Of a stretch of DNA of 64,000 nucleotides, positions 33,826 to 43,942 are shown piece by piece. Source of the DNA: Mayamaea pseudoterrestris. Its lineage: Eukaryota > Bacillariophyta > Bacillariophyceae > Sellaphorales > Sellaphoraceae. Made by a program: the position numbers and the translations under genes. Each line of letters starts with the position of its first letter. Position 1 is the stretch's first letter. The notes below the pieces were generated by a model. The model saw nothing but the letters and a program-made list of their open reading frames with translations, was not told where the DNA came from and made no database searches. The stretch is from NCBI GenBank assembly GCA_027923505.1, contig BROI01000022.1, forward strand, positions 62,001 through 126,000, given 5' to 3'.

Positions 33826-34152
33826 GCGCTTTTTATACGTCAGAGTATCATAACATGCATGTTTAGTGAGAGATTTACATATAAAAAGCAGAGACTAAAG
33901 GGTTTGTAACGATTCTCAATACTCCTATACGCATATGCTACTCATGCATCAGTGTATCAATAAATGTGTGTTTAATAGCGCTCATCTAGCCAGTTCGTTC
34001 GTGTTAATTGTGTAGGCTCTCGAATGGATGTATGTTGCGTAGATGAAGTTTGGCAATGCTTTCAAGGCAAAGGGACGATGAGTTCAGCGAAAGAATACTT
34101 GCAGCAGTATTTTTCTGCAAAGGTCGGACTCCATCGCAACATTTCTTCTCAA
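33826..34152. other. Convergent intergenic region, no gene seen
   Basis: About 330 bp between convergent stop codons. AT-rich, with an AATAAA-type signal (CAATAAATG near 33958) probably serving the kinesin gene. No other feature seen. Confidence 0.45.
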
Positions 34153-34935
34153 TTAGCTACTCTTGGTCTTGTCCAGGACATCCATGATTGCCTTGGGAAC
34201 AAACTTGTCTGGAACTTGCGCCTTGTATGATGAGTACTCTTGACCATACATTTGGGACAGCTCGTACTCTTCAAGGTTGGACTTAGACTGAAAAATCGCA
34301 TACAGCACCGCCGTCAAGACGAGCCTTGGCACACTATCTGTCACAACAGCCAATCCAGCGCACGCAGCCAGCAGGCCAGCGTACATTGGATGACGACACT
34401 GCGCAAAGAGTCCATCCGTGATTAATCCTTGACCCGATGGCGGCTTGGGCCAGGGCGAAAGAGCCGAACCCATGTCCATGACGCTCAAAAGAATTGCTGC
34501 TGCTCCAATCAGCAACAGTCCAGGTCCAAGAAGAAAAAAGAGGGCATTTCCAATGAATGGAACGCCTCCTCCGAGTATACCCAAGAGGCAAACAAGCTGC
34601 GCAATGAACCAAAGTTCGCCGCGCTGGCCAACCTCGCCCTGCATGACGTTTTCCTTGACGCCCGAGACGCTATCCGAAAGACGATCCCAATCCAATTCGA
34701 CGTTTTGAATCTTGTCAATCAAGCCTTGAATATCAAAGTCAATGCTACTCTTGTTATTGTTGATGCGAGTCTCCTTTTCTTTGTCCACCAAGGCGTAGAG
34801 TGGTGTCGTTGAGCGAGAATGAGGAATCGGTTGAACAAACGGCGAAGAGCTAGTCGTTACACGCGAGTAATGAGGAGATACATGGAAAGCGCTGCTTGCA
34901 GTGAGCAAGGAGAGCAACACGGCGACGCGAATCAT
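34153..34935 (-). CDS. Plastid-targeted ICMT/PEMT-like membrane methyltransferase
   Basis: Intronless, 260 aa from the Met at 34935 (a Met at 34944 adds three residues). The leader MIRVAVLLSLLTASSAFHVS is a signal peptide ending in ASSAF, the bipartite plastid-targeting motif of diatoms, so the protein should reach the plastid. After a Ser/Thr-rich transit region it has about four hydrophobic segments (WFIAQLVCLLGILGGGVPFI, ALFFLLGPGLLLIGAAAIL, then two near AGLLAACAGLAVV and VLTAVLYAIF). The isoprenylcysteine carboxyl methyltransferase / phospholipid methyltransferase block is clear: GLITDGLFAQCRHPMYAG, then SNLEEYELSQMYGQEYSSYK, which carry the SAM-binding RHPxY and the Glu-Glu/Tyr-x-x-Tyr pattern. 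The substrate may be a lipid or prenylated molecule of the plastid; it is not decidable here. Confidence 0.82.
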   Translation of the reverse strand: MIRVAVLLSLLTASSAFHVSPHYSRVTTSSSPFVQPIPHSRSTTPLYALVDKEKETRINNNKSSIDFDIQGLIDKIQNVELDWDRLSDSVSGVKENVMQGEVGQRGELWFIAQLVCLLGILGGGVPFIGNALFFLLGPGLLLIGAAAILLSVMDMGSALSPWPKPPSGQGLITDGLFAQCRHPMYAGLLAACAGLAVVTDSVPRLVLTAVLYAIFQSKSNLEEYELSQMYGQEYSSYKAQVPDKFVPKAIMDVLDKTKSS

Positions 34936-35368
34936 GATGTACATCAGTATGGTAGTGGGAAGATGGGAAGACTATAGGAGCAACGGATAATGGATGAGAG
35001 CTTTTCGATTCGAATCCGATCTTTCGCGTGTCAAGTTGATGCCATGGATCGCGATCTTTTGGTCGTGGTGCGACAGTCTGACTGCGTGAGCACTATTCGT
35101 GATACTTCTTGCTTCAAATGTTGGAGATTATATTGGCAGAAGCGCTCGTCATTGTATCTACAATAGGAGTGAACGATTAACTGTGAGAGACAGCGGAACG
35201 ACGCAGCTCGCTGCACCAGTGATAGCTATCTGGGCATCCTACGGTAGTGTATTTTCTACAGGCTTCAAATGCTTTTCTGAATGCCACAAGAAGCGGAGTC
35301 GAGAAGCAATGACAGAAAACGGAGACAGGTTTTATTACATCAATCCTATACCTATCTTAATCAAACAT
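34936..35368. other. Intergenic region, no gene seen
   Basis: About 430 bp between the methyltransferase start and the stop of the next gene on the same strand. GATTCGAATCC near 35008 resembles a tRNA B box, but no A box or cloverleaf surrounds it. Confidence 0.4.
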
Positions 35369-37017
35369 TCATTCCGAGACATCATAAATCGAGGCGGTGC
35401 TATCGCTTGAAACACCAACGATGAAGGCGTCACCGATTGAGTCAAAACCAACTGAAGTGACTGGGCCACCCAAATCAGATATGGATGCAAACACCGTGCG
35501 CCATTGTTGACCAGAGTATTCATTTCGATAGATTGACTGGTCTTGTGTGGCGACAAGAAGGGAAACGGTCATGCTGTCATTCACAGTCGTCCCACTAATC
35601 GTCCCAGTGCTTCCAATGGCATCATCAGCGCCACCACCAATGCTCGGCCCAAGCTGCTCGAAAGTGACCCGTGTATCGTCAGCAAACGACTCTTGAAATA
35701 CGGTAACAGCTCCTTTTCCAGACGAGGCGCCAGGCTCACCAATGGCAAAGGTTTGCGAATCTAAAAAGGTAACGGCAGAACCAAAGTTACCAGCATCATT
35801 CTCCACTCCCGCCGCTTCCCAAACCTTGGACCATTCACTGGAGGTAGCATTCCAGTCATACATAATTGCCTTGCCTATGCCGTCACCCCATTGAGGTGCT
35901 CCAGCCAAAATGCGGGTGCCATCCGCAGTGATTGTTACTACGTGACCAAGCATGCCTCCGCCAAAAATCGTGTCGTCTGCCAATGGCGCTTCCGACATGT
36001 TTACCCAGTTGTCATTTATATCGTCATATTGAAAAGTATATACGCCTCCGTTGGCGTCGTTGCGCATGGGTGCGCCAACGACAGCAATGAGTGGATCGTC
36101 GCTGCTGCTCATGGCGACGGATGCTCCAAATTGTTCGTCAAGTTCGTCAAAGGCCCCACGAAGAAACGGCCCGAAAATGTTCCAGGTGTTGTTGATGCTT
36201 TCATACTTGTACGTAATTGCGGCGCCCAAGACGCTCGTGCCGTTGCCAGCGGTAACGGCATTCTCCTCCGTCGTGCCGGGTGCTCCAACAATCATGCGAT
36301 CGTTTCGCAAATGTACAGAGTATCCCATTAGCCGAATATCATTTGGGACTGCTCCAGCATAATATCGCATCTGTTTGCTCCAACTGCTATTTGTGCTGTC
36401 ATATTCGTAGATTGTCACCGAGCCGTGTTCAATGTCGTCCAGTGGCGCGCCAACGGCGGCGAAACCATTGTCCAAGGAGGCAGAAAATCCAAACATGGCG
36501 TCGACTTGCGCACCAAGAAAAGGACCTCCGACGACTGAATACGACGAAGCTGCGAATGATGGAGCTGGTGTTGCCGCCGTTGGAACGATCGTGAGTGACG
36601 AGTTCAACTCGGGCTGTCGAATTGGAAACACATCTGTGGTGAGTATTCAGATAGGCATACTGTGAGGACGGAATTGTTGTACGTTGTTCGTACCATTGAA
36701 TTCGGAGCTTGCGTAACGTTTGGTACGGACGACTCATCACTTTGTTCATTGTTATTCTTCTTCAAGACAAAGGGCAGGGCGACAGCAAAGATGATGATTA
36801 CTGCGATGATAAAGACAATGAGAATGATATCGAAGAATGCAACTTGTTTCCGCCGAGCTCGTTGGTAGTCCTCTGGATCATATTCATCGTCATAGTCGTA
36901 ATCATCCTTTTCTGTGTCTGTAGCGCCATTGTCAAACTTGTCGTCTCGCTCGCTGGCAACGTAGTCGTCGCTTTCTCGAGGTAATGCCGCCTTAGCTTCC
37001 TCCAGATCTGCAGTCAT
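35369..37017 (-). CDS. Single-pass membrane protein with FG-GAP-like beta-propeller
   Basis: About 522 aa from two exons on the minus strand, 37017-36694 and 36613-35369. I place the donor after the Met codon at 36694 and the acceptor at TTCGACAG, which keeps frame; an acceptor 22 bases earlier (CACCACAG) would not. Residues 1-58 are a very acidic, Tyr-rich cytoplasmic tail (DDYDYDDEYDPEDYQRARRK). Residues 60-85 are one transmembrane helix (FDIILIVFIIAVIIIFAVAL). The rest is extracellular or lumenal and made of repeats such as MFGFSASLDNGFAAVGAPL, MGYSVHLRNDRMIVGAP, FGASVAMSS..LIAVVGAP, LGHVVTITADGTRILAGAP and FGSAVTFLDSQTFAIGEP, the pattern of integrin-alpha-type FG-GAP blades, with many N-glycosylation sites. 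Likely a surface or vacuolar receptor/adhesin; ligand unknown. Such N-in, propeller-out proteins are frequent in diatoms. Confidence 0.83.
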
Positions 37018-37481
37018 GCTGTTTCAAAAATATATAAAGTCGACAAGCTGAAGACGAGCGTTTCCTCAATTGTAGTAATTTCAAGTGCAAAGTCACCAGG
37101 TTGATTGCTGAAATGTGTGACGACAAGGCGAGATTCACGATGGAGGGAGGTGCTTCCTGATGCTTCCTGGCTGCCGCGCCAGAATTTTGTATTATTTGTT
37201 GACGAAGGAGTGATCGTCATCGCCCTCTCGATATGCCTGGTGTTTCGTACGCTTCAAATGACTCATATATTATAGCCTTTATTTTGGCACGACATGAATC
37301 TGCGCCAGAATGACTCTTTAGCCGGATCGCGGCGTCGCACCCATAAACAGATTGTCGTAGCGTGAGTCAGTGGCTGGGCTGGCGCGTCGCATTGGCCGGA
37401 AACGGTTTTTGCAGCTGGATCGACCGATTCGACCATGGCCATCATCCATTCGTCTTTGCATAGTTCGAAGCTAAAATCAGC
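37018..37481. promoter_or_regulatory. Divergent promoter region, FG-GAP protein/Chk2-like kinase
   Basis: About 465 bp between divergent starts. A TATA-like AAAAATATATAAAG lies at ~37025-37038, within 25 bp of the FG-GAP start codon, so it may lie in a short leader. No other motif stands out. Confidence 0.35.
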
Positions 37482-40475
37482 ATGAGCGAAGTTGATGGCT
37501 GCAACAATAGTAGCAGCAATGCGAGAAATAATCGCTTGTCATGGTCGCAAAGCATTGAGGGAAAATACAACCTAAGCGGAGGCTGCAGCCAGACGAACCA
37601 AAGCAGCAATTCACAGCAGGACTATCAGCCTCATCATCAAAGCCAACTCTCCGATATTTTGACTCAGACAGCTGAATTAACGCAACTAGGAGACTGTGAG
37701 GAAGACTCAGTTGCACTCTCGCCGCTTCCTCCATTTTCTCCGTCGGCTCAACGCAAGATTCCTTGGGGTCGACTCATGCCTTGCAGTAGCGACTCGGCCA
37801 AGGCGATTGACTTGTATCCGCGCGAACCTCTTGATCGAGACAATAATCATCAGCAGCAGCATACAACAGCAGCTACTGCAAGTAATACTCCAGGGGTCTT
37901 CTTTCTCGGCTTGTCCGACATTCATCCTTCGCAAATATTTAATGTTTACACGCTCGGCCGATCCTCCAAGGCGGACGTTCCAGCAATCGCACCTTGCGCC
38001 GATGAACAGGATCCTGTCCGCAAGGCGAGTCTCCAGTGGGCCTTTGGCATGATTTCTAACAAGCATTGTCGCATTTACTCGCAGTTTGTCGCTCCAATGT
38101 ACATGGAAGTTTACATTGAAGATACCTCGGGCAATGGTACACTCATTAACCAAACGACGCTATTATTAAAGGGAGAGAAGCGGCTACTGCATTCAGGCGA
38201 CGAAATCTGCCTTGTCAATCCAGCAACGCTCCGCAAAAAGATTCGTCACGCTGGCGCACTGAATGAAATATTGCGCGAGCATACCTACATTTTTGTCAAT
38301 TTGCTCGTGCAGCAGCAGCAGTCGGCCTTTGGTGCCGCCGTCATTCGACGAGGCGTGGCCAATAGTCATGCCGCTACAAACGCACGTCACAGCATGGGCC
38401 CGCCAGCGTCATCCAGCAAGCGACGAGCCGCCGTGGATCCACGAGCCATCAAGCCGCATGGAGGTCGATTGCTTCCAGGCGCGCCGCCGTTTTCTGCGAA
38501 CGGGAGTCCATCAAGAGCAACAACATCAGCAAGCGCAACATCATCGGCACCCTCCGTCCGTCGAGTCGAGCTCGACTATGACATTCGCGACTTATTAGGA
38601 ACAGGCACGGTTGGAACGGTGCGGAGAGCGATTGACCGCAAGACTGGCATTGAACGAGCCGTCAAGATTATTTCCTTGCAGCGGCAATCCATGAATGGAG
38701 GAAGCAGCAACAACAACAATACTGACAACAGCACTGCCATTTTCCAAGCCGAAGCTGCCATTCTCCAAGGACTCGACCATCCGTACATTGTTAAGCTCAT
38801 TGCCTACTATATTTCGCCATCCAATGTCCACTTGGTTTTCGAATTATGCGTCGGTGGAGACTTGTTCGATCGCATTGTACGCAAAACCAAGTATTCCGAA
38901 TCGGACGCTCGCAAGGTCATGCGACGACTACTAGCCGCCATTTACTATTTACACGAGACCAAGCAAGTGGCACATCGTGATTTGAAACCAGAGAACATTT
39001 TGCTTTCATCCAAGGAGAGTGACATTGACATTCAACTCACCGACTTTGGATTGGCCAAGACTGTGAGTAACGAGGGCCTCAAAACATTTTGCGGAACTCC
39101 AATGTACTTTGCGCCGGAAATCTTGCAGCGACGACATACAATCATGGGCAAAGGCCGATACGGCAAGGAGGCTGACATTTGGTCGCTAGGCATCATTCTC
39201 TACATTTTGCTGAGCGGCGTGCCTCCGTTTGATCCGGATAGTCACCGCGACTTGGTCATTGAATTTCCGCACGAGTTTTGGGCATGCGTTTCCAAACCGG
39301 CGCAAGACTTGGTGCGAAAGCTACTGGTGGTTGATCCAAAGTTGCGATTCACTGTCTCCCAGGCATGTTTGCATGAGTGGATCTTGGAGGAGGATGGCGA
39401 CACGCACTGCAACCCTTTGGATGATCCGCGGCTTGTATCAACGACGCAGAAGCGACTCTTTCTTGACGGCATTGATCATCATGATGATGCTGCTGATACA
39501 TTCGACGACGGAAACGTTGGTCTACCCATTGATGGCGAAGACGACGGCGACAATGCGTCGATGTCAAAAAGAATCGTTGACAAAAAGTGCGTTAATATTG
39601 ACCAAGCTTCCGCTCGTCATTCAAAGGAAACTGCTGCTGTCGTTTCAACTGAGTTGAGTACTTCTAAACATCTCGTCGGAGAAAATGCAAGCGACGATGT
39701 TGCAGACCAGGCTGATATGGCTAGCAAAGAGTTTACCGACGAAGACATCGCGAATGACGACGATGTTCCGAACGAAACTGATGCACCGACGGAAACGAAC
39801 GACAAGCTAGCTAGTGAGAACGATCAAACACCCGAAAAAGTGACCAAAGTTCCAAAGGTATCACTCGGCGGCAACGCATCCGACATCAGCGATATGTACA
39901 GCCCCGAGTGTAGCGAGGCGCACAGCATTCGAGCGCCGCTCGAGCCCATCTTTCCAGTTCCCATCAAGAAGAGCTCCACCAGCAAATCCATGGGTAATCC
40001 ACCCCATGCCTCATCGTTAACAAGCCAAGCACTTACTGTTGCCGCGTATGCGCTATCGACAAATCATATGGGCGAGCTGGTTGAGGACGACATCATGTCC
40101 AACTTCTCGGAAAAGACCGAAAGCGTGTCATCCTTTGGAGATGTACAGCATGCCTCTGATGAAAGCTTTAACAAGATTACAATGCCACCGCTATCCGCTT
40201 TAGCAACTGTGGAAAAGACGGCCGCGAAGAAAATCAAAATGGCCCAACCAGACACCAAGATTGCGACCAAAAAGCGGCGCACAGTTGCTGCTAAACCGAC
40301 CGAATCAACACATAATGACTCGAAAACAATTAAAACGCGCAAGGCACCGGGCAAGAAGGCGGCAATTGGTAGTCCTTCAAAACAGGCCACAAAGAAGAAG
40401 ACTTCGACAGCAACTTCGAACGATGAAAATGGACGACAAACAACATTGTCCAGCTTTTTCGCGAAGCGAAATTAA
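37482..40475 (+). CDS. CHK2-like: Chk2/Rad53-type FHA checkpoint kinase with C-terminal PIP box
   Basis: Intronless, 997 aa. DNA-damage checkpoint Ser/Thr kinase. An SQ/TQ cluster opens the protein (WSQS, CSQT, QSQL, LTQT, LTQL within residues 21-69), the target of ATM/ATR-type kinases. The FHA domain spans ~155-255 (VYTLGRSSKADV, ISNKHCRI, EDTSGNGTLIN). The kinase domain spans ~363-655: glycine loop GTGTVG, Lys395 in AVKII, HRDLKPEN at 498-505, DFG at 521-523, GTPMYFAPE and DIWSLGIILYILLSG. This SQ/TQ-FHA-kinase order defines Chk2/Cds1/Rad53. A ~340-residue acidic then Lys-rich tail with NLS clusters follows (KKRR, APGKKAA), longer than in human Chk2. The last 12 residues are QTTLSSFFAKRN (Q986 to F993), a textbook PCNA-interacting PIP box. 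The kinase core lacks obvious defects. Confidence 0.93.
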   Translation: MSEVDGCNNSSSNARNNRLSWSQSIEGKYNLSGGCSQTNQSSNSQQDYQPHHQSQLSDILTQTAELTQLGDCEEDSVALSPLPPFSPSAQRKIPWGRLMPCSSDSAKAIDLYPREPLDRDNNHQQQHTTAATASNTPGVFFLGLSDIHPSQIFNVYTLGRSSKADVPAIAPCADEQDPVRKASLQWAFGMISNKHCRIYSQFVAPMYMEVYIEDTSGNGTLINQTTLLLKGEKRLLHSGDEICLVNPATLRKKIRHAGALNEILREHTYIFVNLLVQQQQSAFGAAVIRRGVANSHAATNARHSMGPPASSSKRRAAVDPRAIKPHGGRLLPGAPPFSANGSPSRATTSASATSSAPSVRRVELDYDIRDLLGTGTVGTVRRAIDRKTGIERAVKIISLQRQSMNGGSSNNNNTDNSTAIFQAEAAILQGLDHPYIVKLIAYYISPSNVHLVFELCVGGDLFDRIVRKTKYSESDARKVMRRLLAAIYYLHETKQVAHRDLKPENILLSSKESDIDIQLTDFGLAKTVSNEGLKTFCGTPMYFAPEILQRRHTIMGKGRYGKEADIWSLGIILYILLSGVPPFDPDSHRDLVIEFPHEFWACVSKPAQDLVRKLLVVDPKLRFTVSQACLHEWILEEDGDTHCNPLDDPRLVSTTQKRLFLDGIDHHDDAADTFDDGNVGLPIDGEDDGDNASMSKRIVDKKCVNIDQASARHSKETAAVVSTELSTSKHLVGENASDDVADQADMASKEFTDEDIANDDDVPNETDAPTETNDKLASENDQTPEKVTKVPKVSLGGNASDISDMYSPECSEAHSIRAPLEPIFPVPIKKSSTSKSMGNPPHASSLTSQALTVAAYALSTNHMGELVEDDIMSNFSEKTESVSSFGDVQHASDESFNKITMPPLSALATVEKTAAKKIKMAQPDTKIATKKRRTVAAKPTESTHNDSKTIKTRKAPGKKAAIGSPSKQATKKKTSTATSNDENGRQTTLSSFFAKRN

Positions 40476-40619
40476 ACATACCACACACAATACATGTAGA
40501 TTCATACCAGCACACTAACTTATTTGTGTCCACTTTATTTGTATGTAGCGGCCGGCACTTGATAGCACCTTCGATTAACACTAATTTTCCAGAGAACGCA
40601 AGCCCAACGATGCAAATCG

Positions 40620-42731
40620 TTATTGTTTCTCAACCTCCAACTTTGATGTAAGATCATCTGCGTCAATGTTCTCTTCCTCGTCATCCTCCCACCCATCATC
40701 GCCGTATACGTACCCATGCAGTAGCTCCCCAACTGCTCGCATCACAATCAGCGTCATAGCAACGATCCTGAACCTGTAACGCGGTCGAGCAGATAGGATA
40801 GCAGTCGACATACCAACAACAACAATTGGTTGCGGCAACGCTCCCCGACAGCTCGCCCATCTGCACAAGTAACTGGCAATGATGAGACCAGATTTAAAGA
40901 CAGCAGTAAACAGATTAAGAATGGAACCATTGGGACTCAAAATTTTGTCGAAAAGTCTGTTGCTTCCGTTCGAGTTATGTCCAAATAATAAAGACACCAA
41001 GTTGTCTTGTTCCCAAATGGCCTTATCATTTGACTTCTTTCTACCCGGCATGCCTCGGCGCTTGGGTCGACGACCTCGCGCCACAGACAAGGAGTCATAT
41101 CCACTTTGTTTCTTCTGGTCCTCCTTTACCTTCTTGGTCCAACTGTTGTAAAACTCTCCGTCGTTATGGATACCCAACATCGAGTCGAAACGCTCCTCTA
41201 GTCGATCCTTCCAGTGCCTGGGCTTGTGACCTACGGCATTTGTATCATCTGCAGTGGCGTTACCGTCTGTATCGAAGCTTCCCCACATGATCCGGTCGGC
41301 ACTGTCGGCAAGAAAGTCGCCCAATCGATCGAGACTATCCTTATGCGCCGCAGGTTCGGCCCCATACGGAGAGTAGATCCGCTTACTTTTTGAAGGCGAG
41401 GATGACTGAGAGCGATTTCGCGGGCGGGCTTTTGGCGATGCTGACTTCTGATTATTAATTGGATCCTGATCTCGATCATTGCTGGCAAAAGCGCTAGCAG
41501 CTTCCATTGATTCTGCTGGCGGTAATCGTGCAAGTCGGCTTGGTTCTGCACGGCCTGCAGCTGTACTCTCCTTCAAATCACTCATCTTTTTTCTTGCCTC
41601 TTGCGCCTTTTGCAACCGAGATGCCGCGACACGGTCGGGTTTGACGTATTCGAATGTAACATCTCGGACGCCATCGTCGTCGGTGTACAAAAACTCATTG
41701 GCTTTTCGAGACAGTACTTTCGCCTTGTGTATAGCTTTCGTCACACTTTTCTTGGCCTTCTTTGGCAAGGGTGACGCTAGAAAGGAACCAAAGACGGAAG
41801 ATGGCACAGATTGTTGCTCCAGACGAGCTCGTCGCATCATGCGCTGCTGTCGGCGCACCGATGCTGTTGATGCACTTGGTGATGTTAATTCGCTCCTCAT
41901 GCTCTCCTGCAACAGCTGCTCCAGCTCCTGTCGAGTAGCAGCCGGCGAATACCGAATATTGAGACTATCTAGTCGCTCAAGCAGAGTTGAAATGGGCAAT
42001 GATGGCGAAGAAGAGTTGCGTGAGCTTCGCTGAGCTAAACGAGGCATATCATTTGTCGAGTAGTTTTTTCTTGTTTTTTCAGCATCCGAATTCACCGTTG
42101 CGCCTGCTACATACTCCTTTTGAAGCATCTGAATAAGTTCTTGCGGCGTCGCAGTGGGAGAATAGCGTATACCTCGTCGGTCGAGCTCCTGCAGCGTTTC
42201 CGCAAGCGTTTTCGTGGATGCCGTCATGTTGCTCCTATGAGTCTGCTGCAATGGTACGGAATCGTTTGTCGTCTGGAACGCGATGTCTTCGTTGCTACTC
42301 GGCGTTGATGCATGCTTATTGCTGCCTTGATTTTTATCTTCTCTACACGCAGTAGGTTCGTTCCGTGCTGCATGATGGCTGTCGTCATGATCCACGAGCA
42401 TTCGTTCCAACTCTCTCCGACTAGTTGTCGGTGCATATCGAAGATTTCGTGCATTCACCTGTTTGAGAAGCTCTGTAATGCTCAAGCGACTGTATATCGA
42501 ATTTGCGCTGTCTTGTTGTCGCTTCACAGCTTGTGTCTGAAGCAGTTGCGACGAGAATCGGCCATGCTTCAATGTCGCTTCTGGGGTGCGTCGGACTGCA
42601 CGATGATTGGGTGCCGTAATGGGAGATTGGAACGGCCGAAAATTGCGATTCATAACAAAGCATTGTATTCTAGCAAGACTGTAGAAGATATAACAGCAAA
42701 AATGTAGAGTCCATTGCTTCTGCAGCGCCAT
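40620..42731 (-). CDS. Three-repeat SAP-like protein with C-terminal hydrophobic segments
   Basis: Not assigned to a named family. I start at the Met at 42731 (703 aa), which opens a hydrophobic leader (LQKQWTLHFCCYIFYSLARI); the frame is open to 42824. Three repeats of ~30 residues sit at ~84-113, 177-204 and 248-275 and share L-x-L-x-x-R-x-I/L-R-Y-S-P-x-A/T-T-x-x-E-L-x-x-x-L (RNLRYAPTTSRRELERML; RGIRYSPTATPQELIQML; LNIRYSPAATRQELEQLL). Helix-turn-helix length and the final EL..LL resemble SAP motifs, which bind nucleic acid. The middle is basic and Ser-rich (RPRNRSQSSSPSKSKR). Near the C-terminus are hydrophobic stretches (LFTAVFKSGLIIASYL, IVVVGMSTAIL, IVAMTLIVMRAVGELL) and then an acidic end. 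It may be an organelle or nuclear-membrane nucleic-acid tether; that is inference. Confidence 0.7.
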   Translation of the reverse strand: MALQKQWTLHFCCYIFYSLARIQCFVMNRNFRPFQSPITAPNHRAVRRTPEATLKHGRFSSQLLQTQAVKRQQDSANSIYSRLSITELLKQVNARNLRYAPTTSRRELERMLVDHDDSHHAARNEPTACREDKNQGSNKHASTPSSNEDIAFQTTNDSVPLQQTHRSNMTASTKTLAETLQELDRRGIRYSPTATPQELIQMLQKEYVAGATVNSDAEKTRKNYSTNDMPRLAQRSSRNSSSPSLPISTLLERLDSLNIRYSPAATRQELEQLLQESMRSELTSPSASTASVRRQQRMMRRARLEQQSVPSSVFGSFLASPLPKKAKKSVTKAIHKAKVLSRKANEFLYTDDDGVRDVTFEYVKPDRVAASRLQKAQEARKKMSDLKESTAAGRAEPSRLARLPPAESMEAASAFASNDRDQDPINNQKSASPKARPRNRSQSSSPSKSKRIYSPYGAEPAAHKDSLDRLGDFLADSADRIMWGSFDTDGNATADDTNAVGHKPRHWKDRLEERFDSMLGIHNDGEFYNSWTKKVKEDQKKQSGYDSLSVARGRRPKRRGMPGRKKSNDKAIWEQDNLVSLLFGHNSNGSNRLFDKILSPNGSILNLFTAVFKSGLIIASYLCRWASCRGALPQPIVVVGMSTAILSARPRYRFRIVAMTLIVMRAVGELLHGYVYGDDGWEDDEEENIDADDLTSKLEVEKQ

Positions 42732-43082
42732 GATGGAGGAAGGAAAGTGGAAGGTCGAAATTGTGACGTGACGTGTCGATATTTCAAGTGTCGCAACTAT
42801 GTCGCAAAGCCAGTCACCACTCACTCATGAGCGTGGCTCGATCGATATCCACTCCCGCGGATCCAATACAAGCAAACGGCTTCCCATACTTGTCAATCAC
42901 CCGGTAACGATTCCACCTCGCATGAGCACCCTTCATCGACCATCCAAGAGGATCGCTCGAGGTGTGAGAACCCCGCTAGTAGGTCACGCTGGATGACGGA
43001 AGATGCATCAGTGATCCTCTCCCAGATACGTCTACAAAGATACAAGATCCTCGTTTCATCGTCCGCATAAGTATCAAGCAAA
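42732..43082. promoter_or_regulatory. Divergent promoter region, SAP-like protein/light-harvesting gene
   Basis: About 350 bp between divergent starts; presumably contains the light-harvesting gene promoter. ACTCACTCATGAGCG and GATCGATATC palindromes occur near 42820-42850, but I cannot assign function. Confidence 0.35.
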
Positions 43083-43942
43083 ATGCTGCTTTTCTTTTCA
43101 CTCCTCTGGGTCGCGCTTGCAATGCGCTCCGCATCTGCCTTTGTCACTCCATCAGATCCGCAGACGAAACCAGTGCTCCACAGGCCAGTCGTCACCATTG
43201 CCAAGGCCGATCGCGGCAAGGGCCACAACGTCAACAAGCCGCCCGTCTTGGATGGCACCTACCCGGGTGACTACGGATTCGACCCGCTTGGCTTTGTGCG
43301 AACCAAGGATGATTTGGAGTGGTACCGCGAGGCAGAAATAAAGCATGCGCGTTTGGTGCGTACCAGTATTTTTGTTGTCAAGGGGTGGCGGCACCTCTGA
43401 AGCCGATCACGATGCATAGTGGCATCAACATCGGCAACAATCTCTCATTCCACCTCATTCATTCATTCATTCATTCACAGGCCATGCTCGCGGCCGTTGG
43501 TTGGCCGCTTTCGGAATTATTGGATCGGCCAATTGGCAATTACTTTGGGGTTCGACCCGCCGTGGATGCCGCCGAGCGAGCGCCCAGCGTTTTGAACGGC
43601 GGCCTCGATAAGGTCTTGCCTGGGTACTGGGTCTTTTTCTTCCTGCTTGGGGCTTTTGTCGAATATCAATACTATATCGCCAAGGAAAAGCCGGGCTACT
43701 TTCCCGGCAATCTTGATTTTGATCCCCTGCGTCTCTATCCTGACGACAAGGCGGGCCAGCGTCGACGCCAACTAGCAGAGATTCGCAACGGTCGTTTGGC
43801 CATGCTAGCCGTCGTCACGTATGCCTTGGAGGAGTGGATCTACAAGCTCGCCGTGGTGGAGTTGACGCCTGGGTTCTTCAAGCCGGCGTGGGTGTGGTTG
43901 GATCATGGTGGAGTTCAAGGCGTGGATACGATGGTGCAGTAG
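43083..43942 (+). CDS. Light-harvesting chlorophyll a/c-type antenna protein (LHC superfamily)
   Basis: Thylakoid antenna protein, 244 aa from exons 43083-43355 and 43481-43942 (phase 0). The leader [19 protein letters not shown] is a signal peptide ending in ASAF, followed by a transit-like region, so it goes to a four-membrane plastid. The mature part has the three LHC helices: helix 1 [17 protein letters not shown] (ExxHxR chlorophyll site, split by the intron just after ARL), helix 2 [18 protein letters not shown], and helix 3 [20 protein letters not shown] (ExxNxR site). The entry motif [15 protein letters not shown] and PGNLDFDPL are typical. The length and motifs fit the Lhcr or a related minor group better than the main FCPs, but I cannot assign a clade by eye. 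The intron ends in a CATT microsatellite that runs into its acceptor. Confidence 0.92.

Noticed and set aside
35000-35025. tRNA gene suggested by a GATTCGAATCC B-box-like site
   Set aside because: No A box, acceptor stem or cloverleaf can be formed around it.
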